5,468 nucleotides of DNA. Origin: Pseudovibrio sp. JCM 19062 (lineage in GTDB: Bacteria > Pseudomonadota > Alphaproteobacteria > Rhizobiales > Stappiaceae). Numbering within the stretch: position 1 is the stretch's first letter; each line of letters opens with the position of its first letter. Below are positions 1 to 5,468 of this stretch, piece by piece. Made by a program: the position numbers and the translations under genes. The notes under the pieces were generated by a model, which did no database searches, was not told the origin of the DNA, and saw nothing but the letters and a program-made list of their open reading frames with translations. The DNA lies in assembly GCA_001310715.1 (NCBI GenBank), contig BAXV01000137.1, positions 1 through 5,468 on the forward strand, in the 5' to 3' direction.

Positions 1-80
1 GAAGAGTGAATGCCTAAATAAACCAATAGCGCGAATAGTGGCCACACCCAGACGGGCGCGCCGGTGATGAACTGCAACAT
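1..80 (-). CDS. N-terminal fragment of a small membrane protein (runs off the window edge)
   Basis: An ATG at 78-80 on the minus strand opens a frame that stays open to the window edge, giving about 26 residues beginning MLQFITGAPVWVWPLFALLV. A GAGG ribosome-binding site (complement of 87-90) lies six bases upstream, which supports the start. The visible residues are strongly hydrophobic with several tryptophans and form the first transmembrane segment. The opening resembles, from memory, short integral-membrane proteins of unknown function (DUF6622 type), but this is a weak family guess. It starts 47 bases after the metW stop on the same strand with no obvious terminator between, so it may be transcribed with metX-metW. 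No function can be assigned from this fragment. Confidence 0.6.
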   Translation of the reverse strand, partial: MLQFITGAPVWVWPLFALLVYLGIHS

Positions 81-127
81 TTGAAACCTCGAAAAGAGAT
101 ATCTGAAACTTGAGTACTATTACTTAA

Positions 128-754
128 TCAATTTTTGCGTTCTAGCAGAAAGACCGCCTGATCGCCAATCAGATTCCACACCCACCAAGGTGCATTGAAA
201 GCAATGCGTCGGCCTTTGGCGTCTAATGCTTCTGCCTTGATGACCCTTGCATGTACTTCCTCTGAAAGTTCGACGAAATCCCGGATGGTACAGAAGTGGA
301 TGTTTGGTGTGTCGTACCACTGGTATGGCAGGTAGTCGGTGACCGGCATCCGGCCTCTTGTCAGTAGCTGTATGCGGTTTCGCCAGTGGCCGAAGTTGGG
401 GAATGACACGACGACTTTCTTGCCGATACGGAGTAGTTGCTCAAGGACCTGTTTGGGGTCCATGGTTGCTTGCAGAGTATGGCTCAGGATTGCGTAGTCA
501 AAGGCATCATCGGGGTAGGCGGAAAGATCATTGTCCGCATCGCCCTGAACAACTGACAGTCCGCGAGCCACAGCTTCGTTCACGCCCTTTTGTGAGGTGT
601 CGAAGCCACGGCCATCCACGCCCCGTGTTTTGATCAGGAGTTCGAGCAACTCGCCTTTGCCGCAGCCAATGTCCAGAACCCGCGAGCCCGGTGCTACAAA
701 ATCACAGAGAATCCGGTGATCGCCGCGTACATTCCTCAAATCATCTTTTATCAT
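128..754 (-). CDS. metW: Methionine biosynthesis protein MetW, SAM-methyltransferase-like fold
   Basis: This 208-residue protein of the usual MetW length has a class I methyltransferase Rossmann fold. Motif I (VLDIGCGKGELLELL) lies at about residues 26-40, and an acidic residue after the second strand (D52) would contact the SAM ribose. The MetW-specific stretch VVSFPNFGHWRNRIQLL spans about 115-131 and is followed by the MPVTDYLPYQWYDTPNIHFC region (136-155). It sits 31 bases downstream of metX on the same strand, the standard pairing. The family is known to accompany MetX and to be needed for full homoserine acyltransferase activity in some proteobacteria, but no methyltransferase reaction is firmly established. 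The frame is intact, unlike three of its neighbours. The ribosome-binding site before 754 is weak, so translational coupling to metX is possible. Confidence 0.93.
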   Translation of the reverse strand: MIKDDLRNVRGDHRILCDFVAPGSRVLDIGCGKGELLELLIKTRGVDGRGFDTSQKGVNEAVARGLSVVQGDADNDLSAYPDDAFDYAILSHTLQATMDPKQVLEQLLRIGKKVVVSFPNFGHWRNRIQLLTRGRMPVTDYLPYQWYDTPNIHFCTIRDFVELSEEVHARVIKAEALDAKGRRIAFNAPWWVWNLIGDQAVFLLERKN

Positions 755-785
755 AATGAATCTGCTTTCAGATAAAGCTAACTGT

Positions 786-2026
786 TCAGCGTTGCGGTTC
801 GTTTCCGTCTCCGGGAGCCGGAATGCCTCTGGCTCTGGAGGCTCCGGTCAGGAAGCCGCGCATGGTTTTGAGTAGTTCAGCTTCATCAAGAAGGAATGCA
901 TCGTGTCCGCGAGAGCTCTCGATCTCGACAAAGGAGACGTTTGCTCCAGCTGCGTTAAGCGCTCTTACAATGTCCCTGCTTTCCGAGGTTGGGAAAAGCC
1001 AATCCGTTGTAAAGGACATGACGCAGAAGCGGGTTTTGGTGTGCAGGAATGCGTTGGCCAGTTTGCCACCGTGGGCTGCCGCGAGGTCGAAATAGTCCAT
1101 CGCGCGGGTCACGTAGAGATATGAGTTGGCGTCGAAACGATCCACAAAGGTCATACCCTGATGACGCAGGTAGCTTTCGATCTGAAAGTCCGCGTCAAAG
1201 CCAAATGTGATGGCAGAGCGATCCTGGAGGTTGCGGCCAAACTTACTATGGAGGCTCTCATCTGACATATACGTGATGTGGCTGCCATGCGTGCGACGGA
1301 CAGGCCCTTGGTCGGGCGCTTTCCGTATTTCGCATATTGGCCGTGACACCAGTCCGGGTCCGCCATCACAGCCTGACGGCCAACCTCGTGGAAGGCAATA
1401 TTCTGACTGGAGTGGCGTGGGCCTGTTGCGATTGGGACAGCAGCGAACACCTTGTCCGGGTATGCGGAGGCCCATTGCAGCACTTGCATGCCGCCCATGG
1501 AGCCGCCAACCACAGCAAATAGTGTGTCGATGCCAAGCGCTTCAACCAGTTTTGCCTGGGAGCGCACCATGTCACCGATGGTAACGACCGGAAGATCCAG
1601 ACCGTAGACCTCGTTGGTCTCTGGGTTAGTGGAGGCAGGTCCGGTTGTTCCGAGGCAGCCGCCCAGCACGTTTGCGCAGATGACAAAATACTTGTCGGTG
1701 TCCACGGGGCATCCGGGGCCAACCATTACGGACCACCAGCCCGGTTTTCCGGTTACCGGATTTTCTGAGGCAGCGTATTGATCGCCTGTGAGGGCATGAC
1801 AGACCAAAATGGCGTTGGTCTTGTCCTCATTCAGTTCGCCGTAGGTTTCGTAGGCGATCTGCCAGGGCGCAATCTCGGAGCCTTCGTCAAGCCGAAGAGG
1901 GTTGTCCGGACCAAATCGCATGAGCTTGCTGGCAGGCATGTCCATCTGCTCCGCTGCAACACTGGCTTGTGTTGAGGGTGAGATCTTCGGAGTTTCCTCC
2001 GGTTTTGCGCTGGCAGTCTCAGTCAT
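786..2026 (-). CDS. metX: Homoserine O-acyltransferase MetX, interrupted by an apparent one-base deletion near 1280
   Basis: MetX is a cytoplasmic alpha/beta-hydrolase-fold enzyme that activates homoserine with an acetyl or succinyl group, the first committed step of methionine synthesis. The start ATG at 2024-2026 has a GGAAG ribosome-binding site five bases upstream. The first frame encodes residues 1-249, including the HALTGD oxyanion region (about 77-82), [20 protein letters not shown] (103-122) and the nucleophile elbow GGSMGG with Ser176. After ARMAA the frame breaks. The continuation [20 protein letters not shown] is found one base out of register, and it carries the remaining triad residues Asp342 (FTTDWLFP) and His375 (SSRGHDAF). 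Adding one base at about 1280-1281 gives a normal 413-residue protein. As written, the product stops at 1151 after 291 residues, lacks Asp and His, and could not be active. The motifs visible here do not settle acetyl versus succinyl specificity. Confidence 0.9.
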
Positions 2027-2062
2027 GTTTTCTTCCGAGAGGTTGTGAAGGCGAAATGAGTG

Positions 2063-2084
2063 TTCCTCTGAAGGCTTTCAGGAA
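2063..2084 (-). promoter_or_regulatory. Small inverted repeat in the metX leader
   Basis: On the minus strand CTGAA and TTCAG form a five-base-pair stem around a four-base loop. It is extended by TTC/GAA pairing across a two-base bulge. It would lie at the very 5' end of a transcript starting at the candidate promoter just upstream. It could be an operator half-site pair or a leader hairpin. It does not match a riboswitch I recognise and may be chance. Confidence 0.2.
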
Positions 2085-2089
2085 GGTTT

Positions 2090-2118
2090 TTGCTAGGTGT
2101 CTATTGGCAATGTGTCAA
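2090..2118 (-). promoter_or_regulatory. Candidate sigma-70 promoter of metX
   Basis: On the minus strand a perfect -35 hexamer TTGACA (complement of 2113-2118) is followed, after 17 bases, by TAGCAA (complement of 2090-2095), a poor -10 match (3 of 6). Transcription would begin near 2083 and leave a leader of about 57 bases before the metX ATG. The -35 box and the spacing are good and the -10 is weak, which would fit a regulated promoter. This is a sequence match only. Confidence 0.4.
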
Positions 2119-2197
2119 CGCTTTCTTTTGCTTTCATCCTCGTTGTTTCCTGAGAATTTGCTCAGGTTCTGTTCAATAATTCGAGAGGGTCAGCACC

Positions 2198-2505
2198 ATG
2201 TATGTAGTGTTCCCGGTTGCAGTTACACAAAAGAGTTTGCCTCGTGTTCGTGAAAAACTGCATGAGCTTGATGGGAAACCGTATGATTTTAGATGCATAT
2301 AGGTATAGAAGTGTTGAGTTTTTATCGCAGTTTTGAAGGCGTAAATGCGTTATTAGCTGTTCTGGGGAAGAGATCGGCGTAGGCGCTGGCAGATTTATTT
2401 GAAGCCGCTGAGGTGGTATTGGATTTGCTTAGGTGTGTCGATGGATACCCTCGCGCCGCTTGACTAGATGATGAATTTGATAGTGAAGCAGACGCAGTTC
2501 TATAA
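2198..2505 (+). pseudogene. Possible decayed small gene of unknown identity
   Basis: An ATG at 2198, with GAGAGG (2183-2188) nine bases upstream, opens 34 codons beginning MYVVFPVAVTQKSLPRVREK and ending at TAG 2300-2302. The frame one base back from 2293 then reads plausibly as protein: MHIGIEVLSFYRSFEGVNAL up to TAG at 2380-2382. It continues in the same frame as a helix-like stretch including ALADLFEAAEVVLDLL up to TGA at 2461-2463, and then to TAA at 2503-2505. One frame change and two internal stops over about 300 bases are what a degraded gene would show. However, stops at this frequency are also expected by chance in non-coding DNA. I recognise no family, and the 3' end runs into the hisC promoter. 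The call is low-confidence. Confidence 0.2.
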
Positions 2506-2506
2506 A
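2477..2506 (+). promoter_or_regulatory. Sigma-70-type promoter of the hisC-tyrA unit
   Basis: TTGATA at 2477-2482 (5 of 6 to TTGACA) and TATAAA at 2501-2506 (5 of 6 to TATAAT) are separated by 18 bases. Transcription would start near 2513 and give a short leader of about 25 bases, just enough for the ribosome-binding site. No attenuator or leader peptide fits in such a short leader. Confidence 0.6.
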
Positions 2507-2524
2507 TTACGCGTTATTTGAATG

Positions 2525-2530
2525 AAGGAA
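2525..2530 (+). promoter_or_regulatory. Ribosome-binding site fixing the hisC start at 2538
   Basis: AAGGAA lies seven bases before the ATG at 2538, a good Shine-Dalgarno position. It matters because the longest uninterrupted hisC frame starts only at ATG 2663, inside the conserved N-terminal region. The ribosome-binding site and the conserved N-terminal residues both place the true start at 2538. Confidence 0.7.
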
Positions 2531-2537
2531 TGACTTG

Positions 2538-3634
2538 ATGGAAGAGCAGGTAGTACGCCCTGTACCTCGTGCTGGTGTGTTGGCGATTGCCCCTATGTCC
2601 CTGGTAAGGCTAAGGCAAAGGGCGGCCATAAACTGCATAAGCTCTCTTCCAATGAATCTCCTATGGGCGCGAGCCCCAAGGCATTGGAAGCCTATCGCAG
2701 CATTTCCGAACTTCATCAATACCCTGATGGCAGTGCGACTGAACTGCGTACTGCAATTGGTGAGGTGTACGGTCTTAATCCAGATCACATCATTTGCGGG
2801 TGTGGCTCTGATGAGTTGTTGAGCCTGCTTGCCTATGCCTACCTTGGCGAAGGTGATGAGGCTATTTATACCACGCACGGCTTCCTTGTTTACAAGATTG
2901 CGATCCATGCAGCTGGTGCAACCTCGGTTGTTGCTCCAGAGAAAAACCTGACGGCAGATGTGGATGCGATTTTGGAGCGGGTTACCGAGAAAACCAAAAT
3001 GGTTTTTGTCGCCAATCCGAACAATCCGACTGGCACGTATCTTCCGTTTGACGAAGTTAAGCGCCTGCATGCCGGATTGCCAAAGTCCTGTATTCTGGTG
3101 CTGGATGCGGCCTATGCTGAATATGTGTGCCGGGATGATTATAACGCCGGTATCGAACTGGTTGAGAACTCCGAGAACGTTGTGATGACGCGGACGTTTT
3201 CTAAAGCTTATGGTTTGCCAGCTCTGCGTGTTGGCTGGGGCTATGGTCCTGATCACATCATTGATGCGCTGAACCGTATTCGCGGGCCGTTTAACATGAA
3301 CGCGGCAGCGATTGCAGCGGCAGCAGCTGCTGTACGCGATCAGGCGTTTATCGAGCAGGCCGTTGGTCACAATAACCAGTGGTTGCCGTGGGTAGTTAAC
3401 GAACTAACCAAACTAGGCCTTGACGTAACGCCAAGTGTCGGCAATTTCGTTCTGATCCATTTTCCCGAGGAACAGGGCAAGCGCGCTGTTGATGCGGATG
3501 CCTACCTGCTGGACCGCGGGTGTGTGTTGCGGCAGGTGAAAGCTTATGGATTTGACAATGCCCTGCGCATGTCAATCGGTAGCGAGGAAGCCAACAAAGA
3601 TGTTGTGGCGGTACTCGCTGAATTTCTGAAGTAG
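2538..3634 (+). CDS. hisC: Histidinol-phosphate aminotransferase HisC, interrupted by an apparent one-base deletion near 2594
   Basis: This is a fold-type I PLP aminotransferase. It converts imidazole acetol phosphate and glutamate to histidinol phosphate, and many homologues beside tyrA also transaminate aromatic keto acids. From ATG 2538 the frame reads [19 protein letters not shown], the family's N-terminal arm, then loses register. The expected continuation [11 protein letters not shown] and [10 protein letters not shown] is one base out of frame. Adding one base at about 2592-2595 gives 365 residues, the normal length. In that numbering N163 (ANPNNPTG), D190 and Y193 (LDAAYAEY), the PLP lysine K223 ([12 protein letters not shown]), R231 and the C-terminal substrate arginine R344 are all present. 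As written, the start codon leads to a stop at 2820-2822, and only an N-terminally shortened 323-residue form (from 2663) remains open. tyrA follows after 18 bases. Confidence 0.9.
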
Positions 3635-3652
3635 CCCTAATAGAAGGTCTCC

Positions 3653-4587
3653 ATGTCTGAACCCTTGTTTAGCCGGGTCGCACTGATTGGTATCGGTCTG
3701 ATCGGCTCCTCTCTTTCGCATGTCATGCGCCGCGAAAAGCTGGCGGGTGAAATTGTTGTCTCTACACGCTCGGAAGTTACTCTGAAGCGTGCGGAAGAGC
3801 TGAGGCTTGGGGACCGATATTATCTGGACGCAGCTGAAGCGGTTAAAGGGGCGGATCTGGTTATCGTTTGTGTGCCTGTTGGTGCCTGTGGTGCGGTGGC
3901 GGAAGCCATTGGCCCGCATCTGGCAGAGGGTGCAATCGTGACAGATGTCGGGTCTGTTAAGGCCTCCGTGGTTTCCGCGATGAAGCCGCATATTCCAGAG
4001 AACGTGCATTTTGTGGCGGGCCACCCGATTGCGGGTACGGAATACTCCGGGCCGGATGCCGGGTTTGCATCGCTCTTTGAGAACCGTTGGTGCATTCTCA
4101 CGCCTGATCACGATGCGGATCAGGATGCGGTGAACCGCCTCTCTGACTTTTGGCAGGGATGCGGTTCGCAGGTCGAGATCATGGATGCAGAGCATCACGA
4201 TCTGGTGCTTGCTGTTGTGTCTCACCTTCCGCACATCATTGCTTACAACATTGTCGGTACCGCCGATGATCTGGAGACGGTGACCAAGTCTGAAGTGATC
4301 AAGTACTCCGCTTCCGGTTTCCGTGACTTCACACGTCTGGCGGCTTCTGATCCGACGATGTGGCGTGATGTTTGCCTCAACAACAAAGATGCTATTCTGG
4401 AGATGCTTTCGCGGTTCTCTGAGGATCTGTCTGCATTGCAGCGTGCGATCCGTTGGAGTGATGGGGAGGCTTTGTACAAGCTTTTTGCCCGTACCAAGGC
4501 ATTCGACAGCAACTGGTTGAAGCTGGTCAGGAATCCGCAGCTCCGAACTTTGGCCGCGAGAACGAAAAGGGCGAGCCGGCAGAATAA
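3653..4587 (+). CDS. tyrA: Prephenate/arogenate dehydrogenase TyrA, apparent one-base deletion near 4501
   Basis: TyrA oxidatively decarboxylates prephenate (or arogenate) on the way to tyrosine, in the cytoplasm. AGAAGG at 3642-3647 supports the ATG at 3653. The N-terminal Rossmann domain has GIGLIG (residues 13-18). The second strand ends VVSTRS (35-40) rather than in an acidic residue. Next come TDVGSVKASV (97-106), the catalytic-region motif GHPIAGTEYSGPDAGF (123-138) and the helical domain with SHLPHIIAYNIVGTADDLE (190-208) and GFRDFTRLAASDPTMWRDV (222-240). After FARTKA (about residue 283) the frame shifts. Adding one base at about 4501 restores IRQQLVEAGQESAAPNFGRE and a TAA at 4585-4587, giving 311 residues, as is usual. 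As written, the frame runs on to 4660 straight through the terminator, which argues that 4587 is the real end. Confidence 0.9.
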
Positions 4588-4614
4588 GCTTGGTTCGATC
4601 TTGAGGGAATTTCG

Positions 4615-4650
4615 CCCGGGTCAGATGTGTTCTGATCCGGGTTTTCTTTT
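4615..4650 (+). terminator. Rho-independent terminator of hisC-tyrA
   Basis: CCCGGGTCAGA (4615-4625) pairs with TCTGATCCGGG (4631-4641) in an 11-base-pair stem with one G-U pair and a TGTGT loop. TTTTCTTTT (4642-4650) follows immediately. It begins 27 bases after the restored tyrA stop at 4587 and separates the tyrosine unit from sodC. Confidence 0.92.
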
Positions 4651-4775
4651 GGAGATGTAACCAAGACCCATCAACTTACTAATAGGGTAGCGGTCATTGG
4701 TTTACTGCGCTTGCAAGGGAGGCTTTGTATCTTTTGGAACGCTGCATATCCTGAGAGCTGATAAAGCACGCTTTC

Positions 4776-4780
4776 AGGAG
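4776..4780 (+). promoter_or_regulatory. Ribosome-binding site fixing the sodC start at 4787
   Basis: AGGAG lies six bases before tandem ATG codons at 4787 and 4790. The same frame is open further upstream to 4697, but those codons have no Shine-Dalgarno sequence and would put about 30 residues before the signal peptide. I see no convincing promoter hexamers between the tyrA terminator and this site. Confidence 0.75.
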
Positions 4781-4786
4781 TTTCTT

Positions 4787-5395
4787 ATGATGAAACCAAG
4801 TGGGTTAGCCGCCGTTGTTGCCGCTGGATTTGCTGTTGTGAGTTTTGGTGCAGTGGCATCAGAGGAAGATCAGGTTTCAGGTCGTCCAATCGCGGTTGCT
4901 GTCATGCACGATGTTGATGGCACTCAGGTTGGCCGCGTGGTGATGGTGGAAACTTTGAGCCAGACCCTGCACATCTCTGCTTCCTTCGACGGGCTTCCTG
5001 CCGGTGTGTATGGGTTCCATGTCCACGAAACCGGTCTTTGCGAGCCGAACTTTGATGCTGCCGGTGGTCACTTTGCGCCTGACGGGCATGAGCATGGGAT
5101 TGAGGTTGCTGATGGTCCACATGCCGGCGATCTGCCGAACCTTCATGTTCCTGAGAACGAGAAGCTCATTGTTGAGTACTTCTCTGATGTTCTGGATCTG
5201 AGCCCCGATGATGAGCATAGTCTGATTGGCGGTCCGGGCAGGGCGTTGATTGTCCATACAGATCCGGACGACTATCACAGCCAGCCGACAGGTAATGCTG
5301 GTGGCCGTATTGCGTGCGGGGTGATTGTGCCGGTCGATCAGAATGCAGACGGGTTCCAGAGTTACCCGGAGGAGCCTTCCAGTTATGGCGAGTAG
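4787..5395 (+). CDS. sodC: Periplasmic Cu,Zn superoxide dismutase SodC
   Basis: SodC converts superoxide to oxygen and hydrogen peroxide in the periplasm. The 202-residue precursor starts with a Sec signal peptide: a Lys near the start, a hydrophobic Ala/Val core, and a likely cleavage after AVA (residue 24). The mature domain carries the full metal set. Copper ligands are H78 and H80 (GFHVHE), the bridging H95 (AAGGHF) and H157 (RALIVH). Zinc ligands are H95, H103, H112 and D115 (PHAGDLPNL). The disulfide pair is C85-C177, and the active-site arginine is R174 in TGNAGGRIACGVI. A short acidic tail (about 184-202) follows the core. The frame is intact. It is separated from tyrA by a strong terminator and so is its own unit. 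Nothing ties it functionally to the amino-acid genes. Confidence 0.95.
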   Translation: MMKPSGLAAVVAAGFAVVSFGAVASEEDQVSGRPIAVAVMHDVDGTQVGRVVMVETLSQTLHISASFDGLPAGVYGFHVHETGLCEPNFDAAGGHFAPDGHEHGIEVADGPHAGDLPNLHVPENEKLIVEYFSDVLDLSPDDEHSLIGGPGRALIVHTDPDDYHSQPTGNAGGRIACGVIVPVDQNADGFQSYPEEPSSYGE

Positions 5396-5401
5396 GTTTA
5401 G

Positions 5402-5425
5402 CACCGCATGGGTTTCCATGCAGTG
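5402..5425 (+). terminator. Hairpin downstream of sodC, possible weak terminator
   Basis: GCATGG (5406-5411) and CCATGC (5416-5421) pair around GTTT. CAC/GTG pairing extends the stem beyond one C-A mismatch. It lies seven bases after the sodC stop, where a terminator is expected, but no T-run follows. A second short inverted repeat (CCCG...CGGG near 5440-5454) comes after it. It may be a mRNA-stabilising or rho-dependent structure, or chance. Confidence 0.35.
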
Positions 5426-5468
5426 TTGAAGCTGAAGTTTCCCGCTAGAACGGGTGGAGCAAGGCGGG

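Larger units (their letters stand above)
2027..2537. other. Divergent metX/hisC intergenic region with ORF-like remnants
   Basis: These 511 bases separate the divergent starts of metX and hisC. The metX side holds a candidate promoter (complement of 2090-2118) and a short leader hairpin. The hisC side holds a good promoter at 2477-2506. The middle is longer than two promoters need. On the plus strand it contains a 34-codon frame (2198-2302) preceded by GAGAGG. A one-base-shifted, protein-like frame follows from 2293 to about 2505, interrupted by TAG at 2380, TGA at 2461 and TAA at 2503. I recognise no tRNA, riboswitch, terminator or mobile element here. Confidence 0.5.

Noticed and set aside
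2027..2100. SAM-II or other SAM riboswitch before metX
   Set aside because: This was the expected place in alphaproteobacteria, but the leader is only about 57 bases and I could not find the conserved SAM-II pseudoknot core. Only a small hairpin is present.
1969..2253. 94-codon plus-strand frame across the metX start
   Set aside because: It overlaps the metX N-terminus and leader in antisense, is Cys/Leu/Phe-rich without a recognisable fold, and has no convincing ribosome-binding site.
2507..3370. 287-codon open frame on the minus strand
   Set aside because: It lies entirely antisense to hisC, has no recognisable domains or ribosome-binding site, and its composition reflects the codons of the opposite strand.
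3572..4234. 220-codon open frame on the minus strand
   Set aside because: It is antisense to tyrA and the hisC end; the residues are Arg/His-rich and unlike a real protein.
1270..4505. Programmed ribosomal frameshifting in metX, hisC and tyrA
   Set aside because: The sites lack slippery heptamers and clear stimulatory hairpins, these families are not known to use frameshifting, and three different genes with the same one-base loss fit an artefact better.
4697..4786. Upstream extension of sodC to 4697
   Set aside because: It lacks a ribosome-binding site and would place about 30 residues ahead of a well-formed signal peptide that starts at 4787 behind AGGAG.
4877..5419. 180-codon open frame on the minus strand
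   Set aside because: It is antisense to sodC, whose metal ligands and signal peptide are complete on the plus strand.
1..5468. Novel defence, mobile or CRISPR-like system
   Set aside because: No direct-repeat arrays, transposase, integrase, tRNA attachment site or unfamiliar gene cluster is visible; all complete genes are common metabolic or stress genes.

Overview
This window looks like an ordinary chromosomal segment of an alphaproteobacterium, most likely of the order Hyphomicrobiales (Rhizobiales). The main reason is the gene arrangement: metX-metW is transcribed leftwards, divergent from hisC-tyrA transcribed rightwards, and the proteins are alphaproteobacterial in character. Base composition appears moderate, which would suit a marine Pseudovibrio/Stappiaceae-type bacterium. 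That narrower placement is inference from memory and weak.

Layout, left to right. Positions 1-80 (minus) hold the first codons of a small membrane protein that runs off the edge. Positions 128-754 (minus) are metW. Positions 786-2026 (minus) are metX. Positions 2027-2537 are a roughly 510-base intergenic stretch. It contains a candidate metX promoter, a good hisC promoter, and an ORF-like stretch that may be a decayed gene. Positions 2538-3634 (plus) are hisC and 3653-4587 (plus) are tyrA, followed by a strong rho-independent terminator at 4615-4650. Positions 4787-5395 (plus) are sodC, a periplasmic Cu,Zn superoxide dismutase, with a weak hairpin behind it.

The left unit serves methionine synthesis: MetX acylates homoserine, and MetW is its usual neighbour. 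The right unit serves tyrosine synthesis, and also histidine or phenylalanine: TyrA dehydrogenates prephenate or arogenate, and HisC transaminates histidinol phosphate and often aromatic keto acids. sodC is a separate transcription unit for oxidative defence in the cell envelope.

The most notable observation is that three of the five complete genes (metX, hisC, tyrA) each carry one apparent single-base deletion. Adding one base at each site restores a full-length family-typical protein, with no other damage visible. Three independent minimal lesions of the same kind in adjacent housekeeping genes look more like base-calling or assembly errors than biology, but recent gene inactivation is not excluded. 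I found no mobile element, CRISPR array, RNA gene or evidence of an undescribed system.
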